Positions 1 through 10,119 are shown, counted from the stretch's first letter. The stretch: 64,000 nucleotides of DNA from Nitrosomonas ureae (GCF_001455205.1 NZ_CP013341.1:310001-374000), one strand, 5' to 3'. Translations and numbers: made by a program. Notes: generated from the sequence alone by a model not told the origin.

Positions 1-617
1 ATATAAACCAGGCAACCAATAATATTTCTCACCATGTGCTGCAAGAATGCATTGGCACGTAAATCAAAAATCAATAAATTTCCATGACGAACAATCTTTA
101 ATTGCGTAATTGTGCGTATAGGAGATTTTGCTTGACATGCAGCTGCCCGGAACGAAGAGAAATCATGTTCTCCAATCAGGATATTAGCCGCGCACTGCAT
201 GATGTCCAATTGTAGCGGTTGATGAAACCATCCAACTTTTTTATGATTAACCCCCGGACGCACTGACTGATTAAGTAAGAAATACAAATAACGTCGCTCA
301 AGTGCGCTATATCTTGCATGAAATCTGTCGGACACTTCCGATGCCCACAAAACAGCAATATCATCAGGTAGAAACGCGTTTACCCCACGCACCCATGCAT
401 TGATAGGACGTTGCACGAAAGTATCAAAATGTACCACCTGATAGAGTGCATGTACACCTGCATCGGTTCTCCCGGCAGTAATTATGCGTATTTCTTCATG
501 CGCTATTTTTGATAAAGCAGTTTCCAGTGTATCCTGTATCGAGCAATTTTCCGGTTGACTTTGCCATCCACAATAGCGGCTGCCATTATATTCTAAAACT
601 AAAATTATTCGTGCCAA
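1..617 (-). CDS. truA: tRNA pseudouridine synthase A, 3' end cut by window edge
   Basis: Converts uridines 38-40 in the anticodon stem-loop of many tRNAs to pseudouridine. Reading the minus strand from 617 gives a continuous frame with the family N-terminus (LVLEYNGSRYCGWQSQ), the catalytic-Asp motif AGRTDAGVHA near residues 45-54, and later FHARYSALERRYLY and HMVRNIIG. There is no ATG in this frame upstream. The TTG at 615-617 is preceded by GGGAAAGG about nine bases away and is the likely start; a CTG one codon earlier is possible. The C-terminus lies beyond base 1. It is the last gene of the leu-asd-fimV-truA block, about 45 bases after the fimV stop, so co-transcription is likely. Confidence 0.9.
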   Translation of the reverse strand, partial: MARIILVLEYNGSRYCGWQSQPENCSIQDTLETALSKIAHEEIRIITAGRTDAGVHALYQVVHFDTFVQRPINAWVRGVNAFLPDDIAVLWASEVSDRFHARYSALERRYLYFLLNQSVRPGVNHKKVGWFHQPLQLDIMQCAANILIGEHDFSSFRAAACQAKSPIRTITQLKIVRHGNLLIFDLRANAFLQHMVRNIIGCLVY

Positions 618-661
618 CAGAAACTGCCTTTCCCAATAAATCGCAACAAACTAAAGAATGA

Positions 662-3142
662 TCATCGCAGATCTTTTAATATTTTCCTGGCAGCTTTCTT
701 TTGCTTTGTATCACCATCTCGAATGACTTCTTCAAGCATTTCTTTAGCGCCTTCCTTGTCATCCATTTCTTGATATGCTCTTGCCAAATCTAATTTGGTT
801 TCAACTTCCTGCCATGCCTCACTTGGTGCATTCAGATCTTCCTTTTTATCCTTGTTATCGCCTACATTTGCTTCCTCTAGATCTAAATCAATAGCGGCCA
901 AATCAATCTCAGGCGTTATTGATGAAAAATTTGATTCTCCATCACTCTGTTCAGCACCGGGGGATCGCTCGGATTCTAAAGAATCATCATCCAGTGCAGG
1001 TTCCTCTGAATTTCGATTAATCTCCTCACTGAACAAGGGAATCTCAATTTCATTCGGATTTTGGTTATCTGCCAGATCAATTTCTGAACGAGAAAACTCA
1101 AAATCATCCTTATTTTTTTCTACAGCCTTATTGCTTGAGTCGATAGCATCAAGCGATTGCTCTGGTTCATCAAAATCAATCTCTACCGCATAATCAGAAA
1201 CATTTTCAGCTTCCTTTATTTGCTTAATATTCTTTAATTCTCTTTTTCCATCCGTTGCAATTTCATCGGCCTCATCGCTCAAATCAAAATCAATTTGATT
1301 TGCAAGTCCAGCAGAATTCTTATCTTCTGCAGATGCAATCGGTCGACTAAAGTCTTCATCAGAGTCTTCCTGTAAGTTTTTATGGATAGCCTGTGAATGT
1401 TCCAGAATCGTTTCATCGTTGACCTGCGATTCTGTAGTCGATTCAGTATCAAAATCGGATTGCAAAGTATGTTCGGCACTATCTTCGTAGGATAAATCCA
1501 CCTCTCTATCAAACTTTTCCGATTCTTCCGCTGGAGAATAGGAATCGATATGGTGAAAAGATTGATCATGATCCATATTTTCAGATGGCAAGCGATCTTC
1601 CTCAGTAACAGGCGCAGCCTTTGCAGCAGCCATTGAAGCTATTCGAGAACGCATTGCTGAGGAAAAATTTTCTTCATTATCATCTATCTCCTCATCGTCT
1701 TGCGATTGATTCCGACGTCTTTTAAGAATCAACAAAATGAGCAACAACACCAGAATTAAAACCACACCAATATATTCTATATAGTCATATGCCTGATCGA
1801 GCAGTGATCGGCCAGCCTCTTCATCCGCCATTGAAGGCGCATTGATTACTAGGGCTTCTGCGGCCGGTTGAATTACCGATGCTTCTTCCGGTATAGAAGT
1901 AGAGTCCAATTCTACGTTTTCGGTAACTGAAACCCCGTCTGGCGGAAAATGTAACTCTGGTTTATCAATTGTTGTTGGAATTGATTCTGCCTTAATCTGC
2001 ACCTGAGCTAATACCGAGTCTTTCAACTCTAGTAATTGTTTCAAGTTCTCAACACTTTTTTCCAACATGGCTACACGTTCATTCGCTTCCTTCAATGCAA
2101 GATTTCGCGCAATCGCATCTTCTTCCATCATACGAAGACGATCAACCAGTGAGGATTCAGCAATCTGACCGTCTTGATCAAGCAACTGTGCTCCACTGGA
2201 TAGTTTCAGAACCTCTTTGGGCGCATCGGGAATTGACGTTGACTTCTTATCAATACTGGTAATCTGGCCTTGATCTGATTGACTGATCGCATGAGGCGCT
2301 GGGGATTCGTGATTAATGGCTGCCAACCGCCCCCGGTAATTACGCCAGTCTGCTATTTGCGTTTTTATTTCGGCTCTGGCTGTTGATGAATCAATTGCTG
2401 TTATCTCTTTTTTCTCAGGCACTTTCAGAATAGCACCCGTCTTGAGTAAATTCATATTGTTGGCGATAAAGGCTTCTCGATTGGCACGATAAAGCGCCAC
2501 CAGCATTTGATTAAGATCGACACCAGTTGGTAATACCTGGATCGCAATCGATGACAAGGTATCACCCCGGTTAACTGGGCCATAAGTATTATTAGATCGA
2601 GTGGACGTATCGACAGTTGATGGAGCCGAGTTTGTAATTGGATTATTATTTTCGATGCGAGTCGATCTTTCTGCATCATATCCTGACGCACCGACTAGGG
2701 GAGGAGGATTTGTATTGGCCGCTACCAGATTTTGCGCTGGCGATTCAACAGGATCCAGTAGAATAGTGTACTCCCGTAAAATTCGCCCTGAAGACCAATT
2801 TAACTCCATCAACAACATTAAAAATGGATCATTAACCGCTTGCTGCGAAGTTAACTTAATATAAGGATTACCATTTGCCCTTGTTTCGATTGAAACTTTA
2901 AAAGCTGACAAGATAGATTCATAATTTATACCTGCTTGCGTGAATGCTTCACGAGTAGCCACACTGGCCTTAAGAGATGAGAGCTCATCATTACCAGTCG
3001 ATACGATATCGATTTCCGCGCTGAAAGGCTGCCCTAGCGCGGAATTAAGCGTCAATTTACCGAGTCCGGCTGCTTGAGCAACAACCCATGGTAACATCAG
3101 AATAATTACAAACAAGCTTACTTTAAAAGATGTTTTATACAC
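662..3142 (-). CDS. fimV: FimV/HubP-like polar scaffold protein with LysM domain
   Basis: Inner-membrane peptidoglycan-binding protein of the FimV/HubP family, which organises type IV pili, twitching and polar proteins. The frame is open from 3205, but a GTG at 3142 preceded by GAGAGGG and followed directly by a signal peptide ending AQAAG is the better start (826 aa). The mature N-terminus GKLTLNSALGQPFSAEI is typical of FimV. A LysM domain follows (about 187-242, YGPVNRGDTLSSIA), then a coiled coil, one membrane segment near residue 455 followed by KRRRN, a long acidic cytoplasmic region rich in Asp/Glu/Ser, and the conserved C-terminal TPR-like FimV domain (LDLARAYQEMDDKEGAKEMLEEV). It sits between asd and truA, the usual place in betaproteobacteria. 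The acidic middle is low-complexity and varies widely between species. Confidence 0.88.
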   Translation of the reverse strand: MYKTSFKVSLFVIILMLPWVVAQAAGLGKLTLNSALGQPFSAEIDIVSTGNDELSSLKASVATREAFTQAGINYESILSAFKVSIETRANGNPYIKLTSQQAVNDPFLMLLMELNWSSGRILREYTILLDPVESPAQNLVAANTNPPPLVGASGYDAERSTRIENNNPITNSAPSTVDTSTRSNNTYGPVNRGDTLSSIAIQVLPTGVDLNQMLVALYRANREAFIANNMNLLKTGAILKVPEKKEITAIDSSTARAEIKTQIADWRNYRGRLAAINHESPAPHAISQSDQGQITSIDKKSTSIPDAPKEVLKLSSGAQLLDQDGQIAESSLVDRLRMMEEDAIARNLALKEANERVAMLEKSVENLKQLLELKDSVLAQVQIKAESIPTTIDKPELHFPPDGVSVTENVELDSTSIPEEASVIQPAAEALVINAPSMADEEAGRSLLDQAYDYIEYIGVVLILVLLLILLILKRRRNQSQDDEEIDDNEENFSSAMRSRIASMAAAKAAPVTEEDRLPSENMDHDQSFHHIDSYSPAEESEKFDREVDLSYEDSAEHTLQSDFDTESTTESQVNDETILEHSQAIHKNLQEDSDEDFSRPIASAEDKNSAGLANQIDFDLSDEADEIATDGKRELKNIKQIKEAENVSDYAVEIDFDEPEQSLDAIDSSNKAVEKNKDDFEFSRSEIDLADNQNPNEIEIPLFSEEINRNSEEPALDDDSLESERSPGAEQSDGESNFSSITPEIDLAAIDLDLEEANVGDNKDKKEDLNAPSEAWQEVETKLDLARAYQEMDDKEGAKEMLEEVIRDGDTKQKKAARKILKDLR

Positions 3143-3205
3143 CGAAGTACCCTCTCTAGTTTTTTGGAAATAAATATCGAAAGGCCAGTATTGCAGCACA
3201 ATCAC

Positions 3206-3412
3206 ACTCGCTGCAATTATGCTCCAGATTACGGGAATTCATTTCAAGCAAACCCATAATCAGTTATGGCACCTTACAATACATGCAAGGTGCGAAATAT
3301 ATGTTCCTCAAGTTGCTGGTTCTATTTACCACTATTCGTTAAGTAACGAAGGATTAAACTCGAAACGATAAAATACATTCGGCTATTTTTTAAGGATATC
3401 GATAAAAGACAT
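3206..3412 (-). other. intergenic asd-fimV
   Basis: About 200 bases with no credible gene on either strand. The fimV GTG start chosen here lies at 3142, so 3143-3205 is probably leader as well. I saw no clear terminator after asd, which allows read-through into fimV. Confidence 0.5.
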
Positions 3413-4525
3413 TTAGTGTGCAATCAATATGCGCAGCATTCTGCGCAATGGTTCTGCAGCACCCCAAAGTAATTGATCACCCACGGTGAAAACAGACAAG
3501 TATTCACCGCCCATTGTCAGTTTGCGTAATCGTCCTACCGGTATTGATAGAGTACCCGTTACTGCGGTTGGCGTCAGCTGTGAAGTTGTTGCTTCTCTCT
3601 CGTTGGGAACAACTTCTACCCAATCATTTGAATTTGCAATAATTTCTTCTATTTCATCTAAGGGTACATCTTGTTTTAGTTTGATAGTTAATGCTTGGCT
3701 ATGACATCTCATTGCACCGACACGCACACAAATGCCATCAACCGGAATTTGCCGGTCGCTCGTTCCAAGAATTTTGTTGGTTTCCGCCTGCCCCTTCCAT
3801 TCTTCCCGGCTTTGTCCATTAGCGACTTCCTTGTCGATCCAGGGGATCAGGCTGCCCGCCAGTGGAACGCCAAAATTTTCAGTAGGAAATTTTTTATCAC
3901 GTAATGTTCCAGCAACCTCGCGATCAATATCCAAAATACTGGAAGCAGGATTATCTAGCAAATCCTTCGCCACTCGATGTGCTTCACCCATTTGCTGCAG
4001 CAGTTCGCGCATATTCTTAGCACCAGCACCTGATGCAGCTTGATAAGTCATGGCGCTCATCCAGTCCACCATACCTCTCTCAAAAAGACCGCCAACCGCC
4101 ATTAGCATCAAGCTAACGGTACAATTACCGCCAATATAATTTTTTACCCCATCATGAAGCGCCTGCTCAATTACAGGTTTATTGACCGGATCCAATATAA
4201 TCACGGCATCTTTTTCCATACGCAATGCTGAAGCCGCATCAATCCAATATCCTTGCCAACCTGATTGTCGCAACTGCTTAAAAATCCTCTGTGTATAATC
4301 CCCACCCTGACAGGAAATGATAATATCCATCGCGCTCAGTTGATTAATATCAAAAGCATCTTTTAACGACGGTGTTTCTTTGCCAATTTCAGGGCTTACG
4401 CCCCCTTTCTGTGAGGTTGTAAAAAAAACAGGATCGATCAGAGAAAAATCTTCTTCTTCCCGCATTCTCTGCATTAGCACAGATCCGACCATTCCACGCC
4501 AACCCACAAAACCAACTTGCTTCAT
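3413..4525 (-). CDS. asd: aspartate-semialdehyde dehydrogenase
   Basis: Reduces L-aspartyl-4-phosphate to aspartate semialdehyde with NADPH, the branch point for Lys/diaminopimelate, Met and Thr. The protein has 370 residues, normal for the gammaproteobacterial-type enzyme. It starts with the dinucleotide-binding segment VGFVGWRGMVGSVL. The catalytic cysteine is C135 in GGNCTVSLM, and the C-terminal GRLRKLTMGGEYLSVFTVG and DQLLWGAAEPLRRML segments are present. ATG at 4523-4525. It lies about 150 bases after leuB on the same strand, in the leuC-leuD-leuB-asd order common in betaproteobacteria. No defects seen. Confidence 0.96.
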   Translation of the reverse strand: MKQVGFVGWRGMVGSVLMQRMREEEDFSLIDPVFFTTSQKGGVSPEIGKETPSLKDAFDINQLSAMDIIISCQGGDYTQRIFKQLRQSGWQGYWIDAASALRMEKDAVIILDPVNKPVIEQALHDGVKNYIGGNCTVSLMLMAVGGLFERGMVDWMSAMTYQAASGAGAKNMRELLQQMGEAHRVAKDLLDNPASSILDIDREVAGTLRDKKFPTENFGVPLAGSLIPWIDKEVANGQSREEWKGQAETNKILGTSDRQIPVDGICVRVGAMRCHSQALTIKLKQDVPLDEIEEIIANSNDWVEVVPNEREATTSQLTPTAVTGTLSIPVGRLRKLTMGGEYLSVFTVGDQLLWGAAEPLRRMLRILIAH

Positions 4526-4676
4526 TGCTTATCTCTTTTTCTAAAATTGACAATCCGTTAATCAAATAAAAAAAACCGTATAAATATTAACTTACTTTAT
4601 AAAAGGATACAAAATGATTAGTGTATTAATTACACCTTTATTTCGTAAAGATGCAATCATTTGTCATCCAATATAA

Positions 4677-5738
4677 TTACAGCATTGCCAAAACCATATC
4701 CCCCATGGCCTTTGTACCCACGGATTTCATACCGGCTTCATCAATATCTTTTGTCCTGTAACCCGCCGCCAAAACTTTCTTAACCGCATTTTCTATGCGC
4801 CTCGCCATCTCTTCCTGATTGAACGTGTAGCGCAGCATCATAGCTACTGATAGTATTGTTGCAAGCGGATTAGCGATATCTTTTCCGGCGATATCGGGGG
4901 CTGAACCATGAATGGGTTCATATAACCCTTTGTTATTTTCATCCAAGGATGCAGAGGGTAACATGCCGATGGATCCGGTTAACATGGAAGCTTCGTCAGA
5001 CAATATATCGCCAAACATATTTCCCGTGACCATGACGTCAAATTGTTTGGGATTGCGAACCAATTGCATGGCAGCATTATCAACCAGCATATGGGACAAA
5101 ATAACCTGCGGATATTCCTTAGCAACTTCGGTAACCACATCACGCCATAATTGCGTACATTCCAACACATTCATTTTATCTACCGAACACAATTTACCCT
5201 GACGTTTAACAGCGGCTTGGAATGCAACATGTGCGATACGTCGTATTTCGCTTTCGCTGTAAATCATCGTATTAAACCCAACACGTTCACCGTCGCGGGT
5301 TTCAATCCCGCGCGGTTCACCAAAGTAGATATCGCCGGTCAATTCACGCACGATCATGATATCGAGACCCGCAACCACGTCATATTTCAAACTGGAAGCA
5401 TTGGCAAGTTCTGGATAAAGCATTGCGGGGCGCAAATTAGCGAATAAATTAAGTTTCTTGCGAATCGCAAGCAAACCACGCTCAGGGCGCTGCTGGCGCG
5501 GCAAATTATCGTATTGCGGCCCTCCCACAGCACCCAGGAGAACTGCATCCGCCTGACTGGTTAAGCGATGGGTGGCGTCAGGATACGGTTCCCCGGTGGC
5601 ATCAACCGCACAGCCTCCGATCAATCCGTATTCCAGTTCAATGCCCAAACCATCAGTTTTGAGTGCATTTAATACACGAACAGCCTGAGCAACAATCTCC
5701 GGCCCGATACCATCGCCCGCCAACACAGCAATTTTCAT
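4677..5738 (-). CDS. leuB: 3-isopropylmalate dehydrogenase
   Basis: Oxidatively decarboxylates 3-isopropylmalate to 2-oxoisocaproate with NAD+, the third step of leucine synthesis. 353 aa, normal length. Visible family marks are the N-terminal IAVLAGDGIGPEIV, the substrate-binding VRELTGDIYFGEPRG, and the metal/cofactor-binding stretch ending VTGNMFGDILSDEASML, followed by EPIHGSAPDIAGKDIANP. The ATG is preceded by GTGGGA. Only 25 bases separate it from the leuD stop, consistent with an operon. Confidence 0.97.
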   Translation of the reverse strand: MKIAVLAGDGIGPEIVAQAVRVLNALKTDGLGIELEYGLIGGCAVDATGEPYPDATHRLTSQADAVLLGAVGGPQYDNLPRQQRPERGLLAIRKKLNLFANLRPAMLYPELANASSLKYDVVAGLDIMIVRELTGDIYFGEPRGIETRDGERVGFNTMIYSESEIRRIAHVAFQAAVKRQGKLCSVDKMNVLECTQLWRDVVTEVAKEYPQVILSHMLVDNAAMQLVRNPKQFDVMVTGNMFGDILSDEASMLTGSIGMLPSASLDENNKGLYEPIHGSAPDIAGKDIANPLATILSVAMMLRYTFNQEEMARRIENAVKKVLAAGYRTKDIDEAGMKSVGTKAMGDMVLAML

Positions 5739-5763
5739 TTTATCCCACTTATCAAACGGTCAC

Positions 5764-6402
5764 TCACATAAACAGCCAGGGCTGTTCATTGCGTCGTTTC
5801 TGCTCAAATTGACTAATTTTTTCAGCGTGCTGCAGAGTCAGGCCAATATCATCCAAACCATTTAGCAAGCACTGTTTACGAAAAATATCAATTTCGAATG
5901 TAAATTCTTCTCTTTTGGGTGTAATTACGACTTGATTCCGGAGATCTACCGTCAACCGATATCCCTCTGTTGATTTTACTTCTTCAAATAAATTGTCCAA
6001 TACCGCCGTGTCAAGAACAACCGGCAATAAACCAATCTTGTAACAATTATTAAAAAAGATATCAGCAAAACTGGGCGCAATAATGACGCGAAAGCCATAA
6101 TCCTGGAGCGCCCAAGGAGCATGCTCACGACTTGATCCGCACCCAAAATTTGCACGCGCCAGCAATATCTGAACACCCTGGTAGCGGGGTTGATTTAATA
6201 CAAACGTCGGATTCGGTTTACGTTGCGATGAATCCATACCTGGTTCACCATGATCCAGATAACGCCATTCATCAAATAAATTTTGACCAAAACCCGAGCG
6301 TTTGATTGATTTGAGAAACTGCTTCGGAATGATGGCATCCGTATCAACATTAGCGCGATCCATTGGTGCCACCAGCGCAGTAATTGTTTGGAACTTTTCC
6401 AT
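5764..6402 (-). CDS. leuD: 3-isopropylmalate dehydratase small subunit
   Basis: Small (swivel) subunit that pairs with LeuC to isomerise 2- to 3-isopropylmalate. The frame is open from a TTG at 6450, but family proteins begin close to MEKFQTITALVAPMDRANVDTD, so the ATG at 6402 is chosen (212 aa). Conserved blocks are NVDTDAIIPKQFL and ANFGCGSSREHAPWAL (substrate-binding GSSREHA). No strong ribosome-binding site precedes the ATG, and translation may be coupled to leuC, 60 bases upstream. Confidence 0.95.
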   Translation of the reverse strand: MEKFQTITALVAPMDRANVDTDAIIPKQFLKSIKRSGFGQNLFDEWRYLDHGEPGMDSSQRKPNPTFVLNQPRYQGVQILLARANFGCGSSREHAPWALQDYGFRVIIAPSFADIFFNNCYKIGLLPVVLDTAVLDNLFEEVKSTEGYRLTVDLRNQVVITPKREEFTFEIDIFRKQCLLNGLDDIGLTLQHAEKISQFEQKRRNEQPWLFM

Positions 6403-6462
6403 TAATTTATATTTAGCTACCGAATTATGGGTGTGATTTGCGAACAGCAAAAAAACTGTTGT

Positions 6463-7881
6463 TCATCGCTCGTTATTAAGTTTACGCACATCAACAAAAT
6501 GTCCTGCAATCGCAGCAGCAGCAGCCATTGCAGGGCTAACCAAGTGCGTTCTTCCGCCAGGTCCCTGACGACCTTCGAAATTTCGATTTGAGGTTGAAGC
6601 ACAACGCTCACCAGCGGTTAAGCGATCATCATTCATTGCCAAACACATGGAACAGCCAGGCTCACGCCACTCAAATCCAGCCGAGAGAAAAATTTGATCC
6701 AATCCTTCTTGCTCGGCCTGTTTCTTGACTAAGCCTGATCCTGGAACCACCAGCGCCAGCTTGATATTAGCCGCGATATGTTTTCCTTTGACAATGTGTG
6801 CCGCTGCGCGCAAATCTTCAATACGTGAATTGGTGCAAGAACCGATAAAAATCTTATCCAGGTTAATCTGTTGGATCGGAGTATTGGCACTGAGTCCCAT
6901 GTAATTCAATGCTTGCTGCATATCATGTCGTTTCACTTCATCAGGAACATGTGCGGGATCAGGCACGACTCCATCGATTGTTGTCACCATTTCCGGAGAA
7001 GTACCCCAAGTCACTTGCGGCTCGATCTGCGCAGCGTCCAATGCCACTGTGCGATCAAACACCGCATCGGCATCGCTATGCAGCGTACGCCAAAATGCAA
7101 CAGCGCTATCCCATAGTTCGTTCTTGGGAGCAAACGGCCGTCCTTTAATGTAATCGATGGTCGTATCATCTACAGCCACCATTCCTGCACGTGCACCGGC
7201 TTCAATCGCCATATTGCACAGCGTCATTCGTCCTTCCATTGATAGCGCGCGGATAGCGCTGCCTGTGAATTCGATTGCATAACCTGTTCCACCCGCAGTG
7301 CCAATTTTACCAATAATTGCCAAAGCAATATCTTTGGCAGTAACCCCCAGCCCCAATTCACCTTCCACCGAAATGCGCATGGCCTTGGATTTTTTCATCA
7401 ACAAACATTGCGTTGCCAGCACATGCTCGACCTCTGATGTGCCAATACCGAATGCCAAACATCCAAATGCGCCATGCGTACTGGTGTGCGAGTCGCCACA
7501 AACCACTGTCATTCCCGGTAGCGTCGCGCCTTGCTCAGGACCAATGACATGTACGATACCCTGGCGCAGATCATTCATTTTGAATTCGGTAATTCCCAGT
7601 TCATCGCAATTTTGATCCAGTGTATCGACCTGTAAGCGGGAAATAGGATCATGAATACCTTGGCTGCGGTCAGTGGTCGGAACATTGTGATCTGCAACGG
7701 CCAATATGGAGTTAAGGCGCCAGGGCTTTCGCCCAGCCAGCCTGAGACTTTCAAATGCTTGCGGGCTGGTCACTTCATGCACTAAATGACGGTCAATATA
7801 GATCAGTGCCATGCTACCCGGATCATCCGATTCGGTGTGCACTATATGTTGATTCCAAAGCTTGTCGTATAAAGTTTGCAT
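6463..7881 (-). CDS. leuC: 3-isopropylmalate dehydratase large subunit
   Basis: Aconitase-family 4Fe-4S subunit of isopropylmalate isomerase. 472 aa, full length. The cluster cysteines are visible in GSCTNSRIEDLRAAA and in GCSMCLAMN, with the active-site NRNFEGRQGPGGRTHLVSP near the C-terminus. VCGDSHTSTHGAFG is also conserved. It is the first leu gene, 80 bases after the MFS transporter stop on the same strand. Whether it has its own promoter cannot be decided from sequence alone. Confidence 0.97.
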   Translation of the reverse strand: MQTLYDKLWNQHIVHTESDDPGSMALIYIDRHLVHEVTSPQAFESLRLAGRKPWRLNSILAVADHNVPTTDRSQGIHDPISRLQVDTLDQNCDELGITEFKMNDLRQGIVHVIGPEQGATLPGMTVVCGDSHTSTHGAFGCLAFGIGTSEVEHVLATQCLLMKKSKAMRISVEGELGLGVTAKDIALAIIGKIGTAGGTGYAIEFTGSAIRALSMEGRMTLCNMAIEAGARAGMVAVDDTTIDYIKGRPFAPKNELWDSAVAFWRTLHSDADAVFDRTVALDAAQIEPQVTWGTSPEMVTTIDGVVPDPAHVPDEVKRHDMQQALNYMGLSANTPIQQINLDKIFIGSCTNSRIEDLRAAAHIVKGKHIAANIKLALVVPGSGLVKKQAEQEGLDQIFLSAGFEWREPGCSMCLAMNDDRLTAGERCASTSNRNFEGRQGPGGRTHLVSPAMAAAAAIAGHFVDVRKLNNER

Positions 7882-7961
7882 CAGTAAAAATAAAATCGAA
7901 CTTAATATGTAATTATCCCATAAAGTTTACTGATTCAACAAACCAACCACACTATCGCGCG

Positions 7962-9107
7962 TTAATGATTGAATGACTTCATTTTCCATGCAATTAGAAT
8001 CATGCCCGCCAGCGCTGCTGCGGCGCTCATAAAAAAGGTGTTGTCCGCTCCCAGCCAATCCCAGGTATAACCGCTGAACACCGCCCCCAAAGCTCCGCCC
8101 ATCCCATAGGCGATACTGGTATAAATCGCCTGACCTTTGGCTTGATGGCGCCCCTGAAAGAATTGATGAATCACCATCATGGCTGCGACATGATGCGCCC
8201 CATAGGTCGCTGCATGTAAAATCTGCGCCATGACAATAATCAGCGGCCACTCGACGTATTGGCCTATCAATACAAAACGAAGTATGGCACAAGCAAAACT
8301 GAAAAGCAGAATGTGCTTTAGCAGAAATCGTTGCATCAGCCATGGCATGATAAAAAAAATTCCAATTTCACAAATCACGCCAATTGCCCATAACCACCCG
8401 ACAAACCCTTTATCATAGCCATGCTCAACCAGATAAATGGAGAAAAACGTGTAATAAGCGCCATGCGCAAACAGCATTAATAAACTGGACAGTAAAAATG
8501 CCATCACCTCCGGGCGCAAGCATATCTGCCGTATCGAAAGCAATCCGGTAGCGTAGTGCATGATTTCTTTGTCAGGAATATGATAAGAAAAAATCACAAT
8601 ACCCAGCTTGAGCCCTAAAAGGATCCAAAGCAGCCAGATAATCTCCACCACCTCCAAAAGATAACCCATTCCGATCACCGCCACAACGAATCCAACCGAC
8701 CCCCAGGATCGGATCCGCCCATACTTATCGGTATAATCTCCCAGATGAGACAAGGTAATGGCTTCCATCAATGGCAGTGAAGCACTCCAAAAGAAACTCA
8801 TCAACAACATGACGATAAAAATCCAGGCGAACCCTGTGCCTGCAAAAAAACCGCAGAAACTCACAAAGCCGCTTATTGCCGCGATCTGCACCACCCAGAC
8901 TCGCTTGCCTGTATGATCCGCCAACCATCCCCAGGCAGCTGGAGAAAAGATGCGCGTAACCAACAGTAAGGACATCAGAATACCGATTTGCAATGCGCTA
9001 AACGATAATGACTGGAGATACAAACTCCAATACGGTGCAAAAGCCCCAATAAAAGCAAAATAGAAGAAATAAAAACCGGAAAGGCGCCAGTAAGGAAGTG
9101 AGGGCAT
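7962..9107 (-). CDS. MFS transporter, HcaT/PPP-like family
   Basis: Integral inner-membrane transporter of 381 aa with about 12 hydrophobic segments. The N-terminus (PYWRLSGFYFFYFAFIGAFAPYWSLYL) and the loop AWGWLADHTGKR resemble the 3-phenylpropionate permease HcaT / MFS_1_like group. The loop is the usual MFS motif A position between TM2 and TM3. The middle has the expected charged cytoplasmic loop (SYHIPDKEIMHY). The substrate is unknown; the HcaT name reflects fold and not proven aromatic-acid transport. It lies upstream of leuC and may be read into it. Confidence 0.8.
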   Translation of the reverse strand: MPSLPYWRLSGFYFFYFAFIGAFAPYWSLYLQSLSFSALQIGILMSLLLVTRIFSPAAWGWLADHTGKRVWVVQIAAISGFVSFCGFFAGTGFAWIFIVMLLMSFFWSASLPLMEAITLSHLGDYTDKYGRIRSWGSVGFVVAVIGMGYLLEVVEIIWLLWILLGLKLGIVIFSYHIPDKEIMHYATGLLSIRQICLRPEVMAFLLSSLLMLFAHGAYYTFFSIYLVEHGYDKGFVGWLWAIGVICEIGIFFIMPWLMQRFLLKHILLFSFACAILRFVLIGQYVEWPLIIVMAQILHAATYGAHHVAAMMVIHQFFQGRHQAKGQAIYTSIAYGMGGALGAVFSGYTWDWLGADNTFFMSAAAALAGMILIAWKMKSFNH

Positions 9108-9584
9108 ACGCTAGATGATGCAGCGATTAAACAAAGAATTGTTGATAAAAATGAAATACGGAATTCACGGAATCAAAACATAACAGCAAATAATCTGCTG
9201 CAATCAAATCAATTGATTTTACAGCAATGCAAGCTCGCGATGAATATTAGCAAAGTTCTTACACTGCCTTTACTCGACAGGATGAATCATGCATAACGTA
9301 AATCCGGATTACGAATCAACCGGATAATTTATCCGTCTCAAAAGGATCTGCAAGCAGATAGTTGACAATCCACAAGCCCTTCGATAGTCTCCCTGAACAG
9401 ATCGGATTTTGTATTTTATGCGTACTCACCATGTCCTGAATAGATTAAGAGAATGTTGACAAGGTGCTGCAACTATTACCTCATACCTTCAACTATCAGC
9501 TAATCTTGATTTTTTTTGTGCAATACATAAATACATTTCTTCATCGATATCAAATATAACTACATATTAATCAAAAAGGAGAAA
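9108..9584 (+). other. intergenic region before rubrerythrin
   Basis: 477 bases between the divergent MFS gene and rubrerythrin, with no gene-like frame. TTGACA at 9362-9367 is followed 17 bases later by the weak -10 TAGTCT, and another TTGACA lies at 9456-9461 without a good -10. Either could drive the rubrerythrin operon, but neither is convincing. No peroxide-regulator (PerR/OxyR) site could be recognised. Confidence 0.35.
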
Positions 9585-10007
9585 ATGATGGAACTTAAAG
9601 GATCTAAAACTGAAGGTAATCTGAAAGCCGCTTTTGCCGGAGAATCTCAAGCCAATCGGCGCTACTTATACTTCGCAGCTAAAGCGGATGTAGAAGGGCA
9701 AAATGACGTGGCTGCCGTATTTCGTTCTACCGCCGAAGGCGAAACAGGTCATGCCCACGGCCATCTGGAATACCTGGAAAATTGTGGCGATCCGGCCACC
9801 GGCATGCCCTTTGGCGCTTCTCGTGACAATCTGAAAACTGCCATTGCGGGAGAAACACATGAATACACCGACATGTATCCCGGCATGGCAAAAACAGCTC
9901 GCGACGAAGGGTTTGATGAAGTCGCCGACTGGTTTGAAACCCTAGCCAAGGCCGAACGCTCGCATGCCAATCGCTTCCAGCGTGCGTTGGATGGTTTAGC
10001 TGATTAA
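9585..10007 (+). CDS. rubrerythrin-family diiron protein, no rubredoxin domain
   Basis: A 140-aa ferritin-like four-helix protein. Likely diiron ligands are E20, E53 with H56 (EGETGHAHGH), E90/E93 (GETHEY) and E124 with H127 (AERSHANR), matching the rubrerythrin pattern. The C-terminal CxxC rubredoxin domain of classical rubrerythrin is absent, so electrons must come from a partner; the Fe-S fusion protein that follows is an obvious candidate. The family scavenges peroxide in the cytoplasm. AAAAAGGAGA gives a strong ribosome-binding site before two adjacent ATGs (9585, 9588). Confidence 0.93.
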   Translation: MMELKGSKTEGNLKAAFAGESQANRRYLYFAAKADVEGQNDVAAVFRSTAEGETGHAHGHLEYLENCGDPATGMPFGASRDNLKTAIAGETHEYTDMYPGMAKTARDEGFDEVADWFETLAKAERSHANRFQRALDGLAD

Positions 10008-10040
10008 TTCGCACGATTATATGGTTGCGTAGTTAAAAGT

Positions 10041-10080
10041 CCGGGGATTTTTCCAGATCGACTTTTTGGTTAAACCCCGG
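10041..10080 (+). other. inverted repeat between rubrerythrin and Fe-S fusion gene
   Basis: CCGGGG (10041-10046) pairs with CCCCGG (10075-10080) across a 28-base loop containing two T-runs. It sits mid-way in the gap between two co-oriented genes and could act as a weak attenuator or mRNA-processing hairpin. It does not look like a standard terminator. Confidence 0.35.
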
Positions 10081-10119
10081 CATCGTCTTATTCAAAATTT
10101 TTAATATGCCAAACTTATT

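Noticed and set aside
9362..9461. TTGACA boxes as rubrerythrin promoters
   Set aside because: Neither has a convincing -10 at 16-18 bases; noted only as possibilities.
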